Assembly (NCBI RefSeq): GCF_963675305.1
Contig: NZ_OY776147.1
Coordinates: 186,001-250,000 of the forward strand
Source: an uncultured Hyphomonas sp.
GTDB lineage: Bacteria; Pseudomonadota; Alphaproteobacteria; Caulobacterales; Hyphomonadaceae
DNA length: 64,000 nt
Direction of reading: 5' to 3'
The translations under genes were made by a program, and so were the position numbers. Below the pieces are notes generated by a model. That model was not told where the DNA came from and did no database searches. It saw only the letters and a list, made by a program, of their open reading frames with translations. How positions within the stretch are numbered: position 1 is the first letter of the stretch; the number at the start of each line of letters is the position of its first letter. This document shows, piece by piece, positions 43,034 through 50,739 of this stretch.

Positions 43034-43590
43034 TTCGTCGAGCCTGCGCTGACGGCGACCATGGCGGCGCGAAGGACGCGGTCGCCGATCTTCCAGCCGG
43101 TCTGGAACACGTCATGGATCGTGCCGGGCGCCTGCGGGGAGGGGACGTTCGCCACGGCCTGGTGCAGGTTCGGGTCGAAGGCATCGCCAGGCAGGGCTGC
43201 GATCACGGTCACGCCGTTGCGGGAAAGCGCCGTGTGCAGCTCTTTCTCGGTCATTTCGATGCCGCCAAGCAAATTCTTGCCGGCTTCCGAAAGGGCATCG
43301 CGGTCACCGTCCGGCAGCGCGGCCAGCGCGCGGGCGAGGTTGTCGGAGACGCTGAGAAGGTCGGCGGCGAATTTCTCGATGGCATAGACCCGCGCATCGG
43401 CAACCTCTTTCTGGGCCCGCTTGCGGGTGTTTTCGAGGTCCGCCAGCGTGCGCAGCAGCTGGCCGCGCATCTCTTCCTTTTCCGACTCAAGGCGGAGGAT
43501 CGTATCTTCCGGCGTCGCCTCTTCCGGGGCGGCGTTTTCAGGCGTTTCGACAGATTCTGTGTCTTCAGTCTTCGCTTCGTCGCTCATCAT
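43030..43590 (-). CDS. grpE: Nucleotide exchange factor GrpE
   Basis: A 186-residue protein. An acidic low-complexity N terminus (EDTESVETPENAAPEEATPE) leads into a long helix (LENTRKRAQKEVADARVYAI) and a C-terminal beta domain with QAVANVPSPQAPGTIHDVFQTG and DRVLRAAMVAVSAG. It releases ADP from DnaK. Its start overlaps the hrcA stop in an ATGATGA sequence, and there are two adjacent ATG codons. Confidence 0.96.
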   Translation of the reverse strand: MMSDEAKTEDTESVETPENAAPEEATPEDTILRLESEKEEMRGQLLRTLADLENTRKRAQKEVADARVYAIEKFAADLLSVSDNLARALAALPDGDRDALSEAGKNLLGGIEMTEKELHTALSRNGVTVIAALPGDAFDPNLHQAVANVPSPQAPGTIHDVFQTGWKIGDRVLRAAMVAVSAGSTN

Positions 43591-44675
43591 TTTCCGTCCT
43601 TGGCGCGGCGGCGGGAGAGGATCTCGCCCACGACCTTCGCTGTATAGTCTACCATCGGGATCACTCTTGCATAATTCAGCCGTGTCGGCCCAATCACGCC
43701 CAGGGCGCCGATAACCTGCTTTCCGCCACCCATATAGGGCGCCACAATCACACTTGAACCTGATAGCGGGAAAAGCTGGTTTTCGGAGCCGATGAAGAGT
43801 CGCACCCCGCCAGCTTCCTGTGTCGTGTCGAGAATATCGAGCACATTCTGCTGGCGTTCCAGTTCATTGAACAGTTGGCGCACCCGGTCGAGATCCTCGG
43901 CGGCCTTGGCGTCTTCCAGCAGGTTCGCCCGGCCCCGCACGATCAGCGAGCGGCCGCGTCCCGGCGTTTCGCCGCTCCATTGGGCGAGGCCCTGTTCGAC
44001 GAGGCCTGCAGCGGTTGCGTCCAGCTGCGCCCGGCGGGAGCTCAGCTCCTCGCGCACGCCCTGCGCTGCTTCTGACAGCGTGCGGCCCTTCATGCGGGTG
44101 GAGAGGTAATTCCCGGCTTCGATCAGGGCGGTGGAGGGCAGGCCTTCCGGCACCTGGATGAAGCGGTTTTCGACATCGCCATCCTCGGTCAGCAGGATGC
44201 AGATCGCATCGCGCGGGCCCAGCGGCAGGAATTCGACATGGCGCACGGCCGCGTCGCGCTTCGGCGAAGAGACAAGGCCAGCGCCGCCGGCAAGGCCGGA
44301 GAGAATGTCGGAGGCTTCCGACAGGACGTTGTCAAAGTCTGCCCCGGCTGATTTCAGCCGGTCGTCAATCGCCAGCCGGTCGGAGCGGGCAGGCTCTCCG
44401 ATCTCGAGGAAACCATCCACGAACAGGCGCAGGCCCATATGGGTCGGTGCGCGCCCGGCGGAGATGTGCGGGGCGTCCAGCAGGCCGAGGTCTGTCAGGT
44501 CTGCCATCACATTGCGGATCGAGGCCGGGGAGAGGGCAATGCTGCCCTTGGACAGGGTGCGCGAGCCGACAGGTTCGCCGGTCGCCAGATAGCCCTCGAC
44601 GATCTCGCGGAAAATATCCCGCGAGCGCTGGTCGAGGCGCTGCATCAGCGATTGGGTGTCGGCAATGGGCTGCAT
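43587..44675 (-). CDS. hrcA: Heat-inducible transcription repressor HrcA
   Basis: A 362-residue repressor of the CIRCE regulon. The N-terminal winged helix has REIVEGYLATGEPVGSRTL and SPASIRNVMADLTDLGLL, and the C-terminal GAF-like and dimer domains include SSVIVAPYMGGGKQVIGALGVIGPTRLNYARVIPMVDY (visible as GVIGPTRLNYARVIP). The start at 44675 is chosen over a TTG at 44711; another ATG lies at 44645. No CIRCE dyad was noticed near hrcA or dnaK, so CIRCE targets are probably elsewhere (groESL). Confidence 0.95.
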   Translation of the reverse strand: MQPIADTQSLMQRLDQRSRDIFREIVEGYLATGEPVGSRTLSKGSIALSPASIRNVMADLTDLGLLDAPHISAGRAPTHMGLRLFVDGFLEIGEPARSDRLAIDDRLKSAGADFDNVLSEASDILSGLAGGAGLVSSPKRDAAVRHVEFLPLGPRDAICILLTEDGDVENRFIQVPEGLPSTALIEAGNYLSTRMKGRTLSEAAQGVREELSSRRAQLDATAAGLVEQGLAQWSGETPGRGRSLIVRGRANLLEDAKAAEDLDRVRQLFNELERQQNVLDILDTTQEAGGVRLFIGSENQLFPLSGSSVIVAPYMGGGKQVIGALGVIGPTRLNYARVIPMVDYTAKVVGEILSRRRAKDGK

Positions 44676-44683
44676 ACCAAAAT

Positions 44684-44712
44684 GGATAGGGGGCCGGTGC
44701 CCGGGGTTCAAT
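44684..44712 (-). promoter_or_regulatory. Possible sigma-32-type promoter for hrcA-grpE
   Basis: ATTG then 18 bases then CCTATCC on the minus strand fits the alphaproteobacterial RpoH pattern with small deviations. It would give a very short leader for the ATG at 44675, which may point to the ATG at 44645 as the true start. Confidence 0.4.
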
Positions 44713-44717
44713 AGGCC

Positions 44718-45431
44718 TCACACCGTGAGATTGGTCCCGTGTTCACGGTCCGGGGCGTTGCGCCAGGCAAAATAGGAGTAGATCACCGAAATTATCGCGG
44801 CGAGTCCGGCCCAGCCGGTCAGCTGGACGGCCAGCAGGATCCCGTTGAAGATGAAGGCCCCGACAAGGCCGAGCGCGCCCGCGATCATGAACAACGGGCC
44901 GGCGAGCCGGTGCGTCTTTTCCCAAGCCGTATCGGACGACAGCGTCCATGGCGTGCGGATGCCGAAAAAGAAGCTGGACCGCGTCTTGGGCAGGTAGTTG
45001 CCGACGATGATGAACATGATTGAAGCGCCTGCGATGACCCAGCGCACCATCTGGCTGGAGCCTTGTGTGGCTTCTCCGGTCCGGATCATCTGCAGGGCGA
45101 CGCCGCCATGAATGCAGGTCAGCAGCACCATGACTGCGAGCCAGATCGCGACATAGCCGCGGCGGCCTTTCTCGATATTGTCCTTGCGCGGGTCGATTGA
45201 CGGCACGGCGGCCAGAAGCAGGCCGACAGCCAGCGTAATTGCCGGCATGGTCCAGAGATAGCGGATGGCCCCGGCGTGGTCGGTCCACCGGTCCGGCGCG
45301 CCTGTTACGCCCCAGTGGACCGGAAACTCCCCGTCTGCCGGCAGCGCATGCGTGGCGGCCAAGGAGATCGCCGCCCCGGCGATTGTGGCGCCCAGAGTGA
45401 TCAGAAGACCGTTGCGGATAAAGGGTTTCAT
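44718..45431 (-). CDS. SdpI family (DUF1648) membrane protein
   Basis: A 237-residue membrane protein with about six helices. It has LPADGEFPVHWGVTGAPDRW near the N terminus (the DUF1648 motif) and, later, YLPKTRSSFFFGIRTPWTL as in SdpI immunity proteins. In Bacillus subtilis SdpI protects against the SdpC toxin and sequesters the SdpR regulator. The SdpR-like gene overlaps it by four bases. No SdpC-like toxin gene is nearby. Confidence 0.85.
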   Translation of the reverse strand: MKPFIRNGLLITLGATIAGAAISLAATHALPADGEFPVHWGVTGAPDRWTDHAGAIRYLWTMPAITLAVGLLLAAVPSIDPRKDNIEKGRRGYVAIWLAVMVLLTCIHGGVALQMIRTGEATQGSSQMVRWVIAGASIMFIIVGNYLPKTRSSFFFGIRTPWTLSSDTAWEKTHRLAGPLFMIAGALGLVGAFIFNGILLAVQLTGWAGLAAIISVIYSYFAWRNAPDREHGTNLTV

Positions 45432-45724
45432 TCAGCTGCCTCCTTGAGGGGGTCGTCACCGTCGTCCCGGCCGATCAGGCCGAGCAGGGCGGTGGCAGCG
45501 TCTTCCAGGACGCTGGTATTGATACGGTAGAGGATCTGGTTGCCCTGCCGGTCTGCGGTGACCAGTTCGGCCTCCTTCAGGACAGCGAGGTGGCGGCTCA
45601 TCGTCGGCCAGCTCGTGTCGAACTCTGCGGCAAGGTCACCGGCAAGCTGAGGCCCCTTGCGCAGAAGCGCCAGGATCTGCCGGCGGGCAGGATGGGACAG
45701 GGCCTTGAAGACGGCGTTTTGCAT
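45428..45724 (-). CDS. SdpR-like ArsR family regulator
   Basis: A 98-residue winged helix protein: FKALSHPARRQILALLRKGP, TSWPTMSRHLAVLKEAELV and RQGNQILYRINTSVLED. It lacks the metal-binding cysteines of ArsR-type sensors, as in SdpR. It probably controls its own operon through the TTAGCAA dyad just upstream. Starts the unit sdpR-sdpI, followed 42 bases after sdpI by hrcA. Confidence 0.88.
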   Translation of the reverse strand: MQNAVFKALSHPARRQILALLRKGPQLAGDLAAEFDTSWPTMSRHLAVLKEAELVTADRQGNQILYRINTSVLEDAATALLGLIGRDDGDDPLKEAAE

Positions 45725-45728
45725 TTCT

Positions 45729-45749
45729 GCTAATTAGCAAAATTGCTAA
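45729..45749. promoter_or_regulatory. Dyad operator of the SdpR-like gene
   Basis: The perfect dyad TTAGCAA-AA-TTGCTAA at 45734-45749 overlaps a second palindrome, GCTAATTAGC, at 45729-45738. The sites sit immediately upstream of the ATG, where an ArsR-family repressor commonly acts. Confidence 0.65.
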
Positions 45750-45797
45750 ATTGAGTCCAGCGCCAATTGCCAGGCCGAAAGGGCAGGGTCCGCAGGA

Positions 45798-47468
45798 TCA
45801 GTAGAGGCCTTCGATTTCCCCGTCGGAATTGAGGGATATGCCCTCTGCTGCCGGGTGCCGCGGCAGGCCGGGCATCGTCATGATGTCTCCGCAAATGCCG
45901 ACGACGAACCCGGCGCCAGCGGACAGGCGGACTTCCCGCAATTGGAGCGTATGGTTTTCAGGCGCGCCGACCAGTTTCGGGTTGGTCGAGAAACTGTACT
46001 GCGTCTTGGCCATGCAGACGGGCAAATGGCCATAGCCGGCCTCTTCCATCCGGCGCAGGGCCGCGCGGACATTGTCAGACGCCTCGACCCGTTCAGCGCG
46101 ATAGATCTCGCGGGCGACGGTTTCGATCTTGTCCAGAAGCGGGGCTTCGTCGCGGTAGAGCGGCTTGAACAGGGACGGGTTGGCGTCGATCGTGCTGACG
46201 ACTTTCTGCGCCAGGTCTTCTGCACCGCGGCCGCCTTCGGCCCAGTGGGTGCAAACCGACACCGGCACGCCAAGCTCGTTGCAATAGGCTTCCACGGCAT
46301 TGAGCTCGCTGGACGTATCGGACGTGAAGCGGTTGATGGCGACGACGACCGGCACGCCGAACTTCTTCAGGTTTTCGATATGCCGCCCGAGATTGGCGAG
46401 GCCGTCTTTCAGCGCGTCATATCCTACCGAGGCGGATTCCTTCAGCGACAGGCCGCCATGCATCTTCAGGGCGCGGACTGTGGCAACGACCACCGCGGCA
46501 GACGGGGTCAGCCCGGCCTGGCGGCATTTGATGTTGAAGAATTTCTCCGCGCCCAGATCGGCGCCGAAGCCCGCTTCGGTGACGACATAGTCGGACATCT
46601 TCAGCGCTGCCTTGGTGGCGATCACCGAGTTGCAGCCATGGGCGATATTGGCGAACGGGCCGCCATGGATCAGCACCGGGTTGTTTTCCAGCGTCTGGAC
46701 GAGATTGGGCAGCATGGCATAGCGCAGCAGGGCCATGATCGCGCCGACGGCGCCGATGTCCTTGGCCGTTACGGCCACACGGCCGCGTTTGTACCCGACG
46801 ACGATCCGCTCCAGCCGCTGTTCCAGGTCATGTGCGTCCTGCGCGAGGCAGAGGATGGCCATGATCTCGGAGGCGACCGTGATGTCGAAACCGGACTCCA
46901 TGGGGGCGCCATTGCCGGAGCCGCCGAGCCCGGTCACGATCTGGCGCAGGTTGCGGTCGTTCATGTCCAGGACGCGGCGCCAGGCAACGCGGGTGGATTC
47001 CAGTCCGGACTCCGCGCCCCAGTGCAAATGGTTGTCGATCATTGCCGCAAGCAGATTGTGTGCGGAGGTGATCGCGTGGAAGTCTCCGGTGAAGTGGAGA
47101 TTGATGTCGTCCATCGGGACGACTTGCGCGCGCCCGCCGCCGGTCGCGCCGCCCTTCATGCCGAAGCAGGGGCCGAGCGAGGGTTCGCGCAGGCAGAGCA
47201 GGGCCTTCTTGTCGAGCCGCTTCAGGGCGTCCGCCAGACCGATCGAAGTTGTGGTCTTGCCTTCACCGGCAGGCGTCGGATTGATCGCCGTGACCAGGAT
47301 CAGCTTGCCGTCCTTCTTCTGTTTCAGGCTGGCCAGGTAGTGGTTGCTAATCTTGGCCTTGTCATAACCGAACGGAATGAGATCCATCGCTTCGATGCCG
47401 AGCCGTTTGCCCACCTGTCCGATAGGCAGTTTCTTTGCGCCCCGCGCAATCGTGATGTCGTTGCTCAT
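45798..47468 (-). CDS. fhs: Formate-tetrahydrofolate ligase
   Basis: A 556-residue protein of standard length. The nucleotide-binding NPTPAGEGKTTTSIGL, GPCFGMKGGATGGG and GDFHAITSAHNLLAA are exact family blocks, as is the closing GFVVGICGDIMTMPGLPRHP. It makes 10-formyltetrahydrofolate from formate and ATP. The ATG at 47468 (MSNDITIARG) is preferred. It stands head to head with rph. Confidence 0.97.
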   Translation of the reverse strand: MSNDITIARGAKKLPIGQVGKRLGIEAMDLIPFGYDKAKISNHYLASLKQKKDGKLILVTAINPTPAGEGKTTTSIGLADALKRLDKKALLCLREPSLGPCFGMKGGATGGGRAQVVPMDDINLHFTGDFHAITSAHNLLAAMIDNHLHWGAESGLESTRVAWRRVLDMNDRNLRQIVTGLGGSGNGAPMESGFDITVASEIMAILCLAQDAHDLEQRLERIVVGYKRGRVAVTAKDIGAVGAIMALLRYAMLPNLVQTLENNPVLIHGGPFANIAHGCNSVIATKAALKMSDYVVTEAGFGADLGAEKFFNIKCRQAGLTPSAAVVVATVRALKMHGGLSLKESASVGYDALKDGLANLGRHIENLKKFGVPVVVAINRFTSDTSSELNAVEAYCNELGVPVSVCTHWAEGGRGAEDLAQKVVSTIDANPSLFKPLYRDEAPLLDKIETVAREIYRAERVEASDNVRAALRRMEEAGYGHLPVCMAKTQYSFSTNPKLVGAPENHTLQLREVRLSAGAGFVVGICGDIMTMPGLPRHPAAEGISLNSDGEIEGLY

Positions 47469-47557
47469 GAGCCCCGCTTTCTGTTCCCTCGGTGATCCGG
47501 TGTAGACAGGTGCGCCAAAACCCGCAATCAGGCGTGGCACCAAACAGGAGGTCCCCC

Positions 47558-48283
47558 ATGAGCCAGCTCGTCCGTCCGTCCGGCCGCGAATTTGACCAGA
47601 TGCGCGAGATTGTCCTCGAGACCCAGGTGACGCGTTATGCTGAGGGGTCGTGCCTCGCGAAATTCGGCAATACGCATGTCCTGTGCACTGCCAGCTGGGA
47701 GAACCGTGTACCCGGTTGGATGAAGGGGCAGGGGCGCGGCTGGGTGACGGCGGAATACGGCATGCTGCCGCGCGCGACGCATACGCGCGGACGCCGTGAA
47801 GCCGCTGCAGGCAAGCAGTCCGGCCGGACCCAGGAAATCCAGCGCCTGATCGGCCGCTCGCTGCGTTCGGTCTGCGATCTTGCCGCGCTGGGGGAGAACC
47901 AGATCACGATCGACTGCGACGTCCTGCAGGCCGATGGCGGCACGCGGACGGCCTCGATCACCGGCGGCTTTGTCGCGCTGTCTCTGGCCTGCAAATACCT
48001 CGTCGACGAAGGCGTGATCCCGGCCAATCCGATCATGAAGCAGGCCGCCGCCATTTCCGTTGGCGTGTATCAGGACCATCCGGTTCTGGACGTCGACTAT
48101 CCGGAAGACTCTGCCGGCGAAGCGGACATGAATGTCGTCATGAGTTCCGATGGCGGCTTCATCGAAGTGCAGGGCACAGGCGAAGAGCGCCCGCTGACCC
48201 GGGCGGAACTCGACGAGATGCTGCGTCTGGCGGAAAAAGGCTGCAACGAGCTCTTCGCCGCCCAGCGCGCCGCTCTCGGCTGA
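47558..48283 (+). CDS. rph: Ribonuclease PH
   Basis: A 241-residue 3'-exoribonuclease that trims tRNA ends by phosphorolysis. EGSCLAKFGNTHVLCTA, GWVTAEYGMLPRATHTRGRRE and GRTQEIQRLIGRSLRSV are standard, as are ITIDCDVLQADGGTRTAS and AEADMNVVMS-type residues. CAGGAGG precedes the ATG. It is followed at once by the convergent creA. Confidence 0.97.
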   Translation: MSQLVRPSGREFDQMREIVLETQVTRYAEGSCLAKFGNTHVLCTASWENRVPGWMKGQGRGWVTAEYGMLPRATHTRGRREAAAGKQSGRTQEIQRLIGRSLRSVCDLAALGENQITIDCDVLQADGGTRTASITGGFVALSLACKYLVDEGVIPANPIMKQAAAISVGVYQDHPVLDVDYPEDSAGEADMNVVMSSDGGFIEVQGTGEERPLTRAELDEMLRLAEKGCNELFAAQRAALG

Positions 48284-48781
48284 TCAGCGCGGCGCCGGTT
48301 TGCCCTGCGTCCAGGTCACGTCGCGGCCGTAGAGCGGCACGGTCGACAGGCTCATCTTGGCTGAGCCGTCGACGATCTTCCGGCTGAAGGACACATACAT
48401 CAGGCTGTCGGTATCAGCATCATAGATGCGGCGGACGGCCAGCTGTTTGAAGATCAGGCTCTGGTTCTGGTCGAAGACTTCTTCACCGGACTTGTCGAGG
48501 TCGATCCTGCCGATCACCACGGGGCCGGTTTGCAGGCAGGAAATCGAGGAATTGGACGGGTTTTCGAACCAGTTGCCCTTGCCGACCCGGTCCCAGAAGC
48601 CGCGGTCGAAATGCGCGAGATGGCAGACAACGCCTTGCACCTTGGGGTCAGCCAGCTGGGTGATCTTGATCTCGTTGCCCGACCAGTCGTTCTTGAATTC
48701 GCCGACTTCCTTTGCACCACCGCCACAGGCGGACAGGGCGGCAAGCATCAGGGCCAGACAGGGCAGGGTGAGGCGTTTCAT
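48284..48781 (-). CDS. creA: CreA family lipoprotein
   Basis: A 165-residue protein with lipobox ALSAC (Cys about 19) and the CreA family features: EFKNDWSGNEIKITQLADPK, GVVCHLAHFDRGFWDRVGKG, then SLMYVSFSRKIVDGSAKMS. The cysteine pair in GVVCHL and SSISCLQ probably forms a disulphide. Exported; function unknown. Confidence 0.88.
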   Translation of the reverse strand: MKRLTLPCLALMLAALSACGGGAKEVGEFKNDWSGNEIKITQLADPKVQGVVCHLAHFDRGFWDRVGKGNWFENPSNSSISCLQTGPVVIGRIDLDKSGEEVFDQNQSLIFKQLAVRRIYDADTDSLMYVSFSRKIVDGSAKMSLSTVPLYGRDVTWTQGKPAPR

Positions 48782-48847
48782 GTGGTTTCCAAGGCTGAGC
48801 CGGGCGGTTTGTTCCGACGCTGGCCATTCCGGGCCATCCCGGACAGG

Positions 48848-49225
48848 TTACCAGCGGCGCTTCGGCCCGCCAAACATGTCGCCGACCGTGCGCACGGTCG
48901 CGGCCGCCACCTGCATGGGGGTCGGCTTGCGGCGATGGGCATGGCGGACGAAATGTCCGCAATTGGAGCCGAACAGATCGTACTCCTTGCCGAGATGACG
49001 CCGCGCGCGCTGCTCGACATGATAGCCATCAAGATCGCTGTAGCGGCCGTGCAGGCGCACATCGCGTCCGGCAGAAAAGGCGTCGAGGCTTTGTTCGACA
49101 ACGCCGCCATGCAGGCGGGAATTGCAGATCACCGTGCCGCGGCCGGTGACCACGCCATAATGGCGCAGCACGCCGCCGAAACGGATCGAGACGACGTCTC
49201 CGGCGGTATAGAAATCGTCCCGCAT
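48848..49225 (-). CDS. LRAT/NlpC-P60-like domain protein
   Basis: A 125-residue protein. DVVSIRFGGVLRHYGVVTG carries the putative catalytic His and YDLFGSNCGHFVRHAH the NC motif with the putative nucleophile Cys, the arrangement of lecithin retinol acyltransferase-like proteins. The circular permutation relative to classical NlpC/P60 fits LRAT. It lacks a signal peptide. Its start lies two bases after the XRE stop, so it is probably co-expressed with XRE and DUF2975. Confidence 0.75.
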   Translation of the reverse strand: MRDDFYTAGDVVSIRFGGVLRHYGVVTGRGTVICNSRLHGGVVEQSLDAFSAGRDVRLHGRYSDLDGYHVEQRARRHLGKEYDLFGSNCGHFVRHAHRRKPTPMQVAAATVRTVGDMFGGPKRRW

Positions 49226-49227
49226 GG

Positions 49228-49467
49228 TTATTCCGCCGCCACGCGTTCGGTGGCGCCATCATCCTCGCTGTCGAAGATGAGGATGTCGCCTGGCTGGCAG
49301 CCGAGTTCCCGGCAGAGCGCTTCGAGCGTCGAGAACCGGATGGCCTTGGCCTTGCCGGTCTTGAGAATGGAGAGGTTGGCGAGCGTCACGCCGACACGTT
49401 CCGACAGTTCTGTCAGCGACATGCGGCGATCCAGAAGAACACGGTCGAGGGTTACGCGAATAGACAT
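49228..49467 (-). CDS. XRE/Cro family small regulator (YozG-like)
   Basis: A 79-residue helix-turn-helix protein: RRMSLTELSERVGVTLANLS and FSTLEALCRELGCQPGDIL. This is the small Cro/C1 type that typically pairs with DUF2975 membrane proteins. The 10-base gap to the upstream DUF2975 gene supports that pairing here. Confidence 0.88.
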   Translation of the reverse strand: MSIRVTLDRVLLDRRMSLTELSERVGVTLANLSILKTGKAKAIRFSTLEALCRELGCQPGDILIFDSEDDGATERVAAE

Positions 49468-49477
49468 GGCTACCCTC

Positions 49478-49999
49478 CTATATGGTCATTTTTTCTTCAT
49501 CGCGAAGGCGGGTGCCCTCCCGGAAGACTTGGCTGAGGATGAACAGGGCGGCCACCGACGCCCAGGCGATCAGGTCGACGGAGAACTCCAGCGATGCGCC
49601 ATTCACCATGAGCCCCACAAAGATCGCGATCACGTAACGCATCAGCTGGGTGATCGCGATGGCAATGGCGATCCGGGTCAGGCGGACGGCGTTTTCGGGT
49701 ACGAACGGGTCCCCCGCCGCCAGGGTCGCCAGGATCTTGCGTAGCTCCAGGCTGACGAAGACCACCGCACAGACCACGACGAGCACGCCGATCAGGCCGG
49801 CGGCCAGTTCAGGTACGGAGATGTCGTGATCGTCGACCTTGATGGAGCCGATGCTGATCGGTGAACCGGAGATCATCGAGATCAGCTCGATGCTGCCGGC
49901 GAGGAGAACGATGGCGCCGATAGCGGCCGTCATCCACATGACGACGGTGACCAGGACCGTCATGATCGCCGCCATGGAATTGCGCGTTTTGCCTGTCAT
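49478..49999 (-). CDS. DUF2975 integral membrane protein
   Basis: A 173-residue protein with four helices (about 12-38, 62-88, 106-130 and 142-160), and the DPFVPENAVRLTRIAIAIAI segment diagnostic of DUF2975. The family is linked to the YozG-type regulator but the function is unknown. It is the first gene of the three-gene unit and faces rdgB. Confidence 0.86.
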   Translation of the reverse strand: MTGKTRNSMAAIMTVLVTVVMWMTAAIGAIVLLAGSIELISMISGSPISIGSIKVDDHDISVPELAAGLIGVLVVVCAVVFVSLELRKILATLAAGDPFVPENAVRLTRIAIAIAITQLMRYVIAIFVGLMVNGASLEFSVDLIAWASVAALFILSQVFREGTRLRDEEKMTI

Positions 50000-50133
50000 G
50001 CCTTCTTCTCTTCATCCTTTCCGCTGGATGATCTATGCCGGACGGGTCGTTGCTTTTGCGTGAACCCTTACCGAATAACGATATAGGTATTTGTGACGAA
50101 AGCAAGAATGGAACCATTTCAGAAGGGCGAATT

Positions 50134-50739
50134 ATGACACACCGTACCCTGTCCCCCGGCAGGTTGATCGCCGCAACCCACAACAAGGGAAAAGTCAGGG
50201 AACTCAAGGACTTGTTTGAGCCTTTGGGCCTCGAAGTCGTCTCTGCGATCGACCTGGACCTGCCCGAACCGGAAGAAACGGAAAGCAGTTTTGCGGGCAA
50301 TGCGCTGCTGAAAGCGCGTGCCGCAGCGGAAGAAACGGGTGCGCCGGCCTTGTCGGACGACTCCGGCCTGTCCGTCACCCTGCTGGACGGGGCGCCCGGA
50401 ATTTACTCGGCCCGCTGGGCGGGAGAGCCCCGGGATTTCGGTGTTGCGATGGCCCGCGTGGAGCAGGAATTGCAGGCCGCAGGCAATACCGACCGCTCAG
50501 CCAAATTCGTCTGCGCGCTCGCCGTGGTCTGGCCGGATGGGCATGAGGAAGTCTTCGAAGGCGAGGTGCATGGCGAGCTGGTCTGGCCGCCGAGAGGGGA
50601 GAAAGGCTTCGGCTATGATCCCATCTTCGTTGCCGATGGCGAGACAATCACGTTCGGGGAAATGGACCCGGACCGCAAACATGCCATGAGCCACCGCGCC
50701 GACGCTTTCCGCAAGCTGAAAGCAGCGCTGCTGCCGTGA
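50134..50739 (+). CDS. rdgB: Non-canonical purine NTP pyrophosphatase RdgB/HAM1
   Basis: A 201-residue protein. LIAATHNKGKVRELKDL, SFAGNALLKARAAAE, LSDDSGLSV, GEKGFGYDPIF and MSHRADAFR are the conserved motifs. It hydrolyses ITP and XTP to protect DNA. Its stop overlaps the GTG start of hemW. Confidence 0.96.
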   Translation: MTHRTLSPGRLIAATHNKGKVRELKDLFEPLGLEVVSAIDLDLPEPEETESSFAGNALLKARAAAEETGAPALSDDSGLSVTLLDGAPGIYSARWAGEPRDFGVAMARVEQELQAAGNTDRSAKFVCALAVVWPDGHEEVFEGEVHGELVWPPRGEKGFGYDPIFVADGETITFGEMDPDRKHAMSHRADAFRKLKAALLP

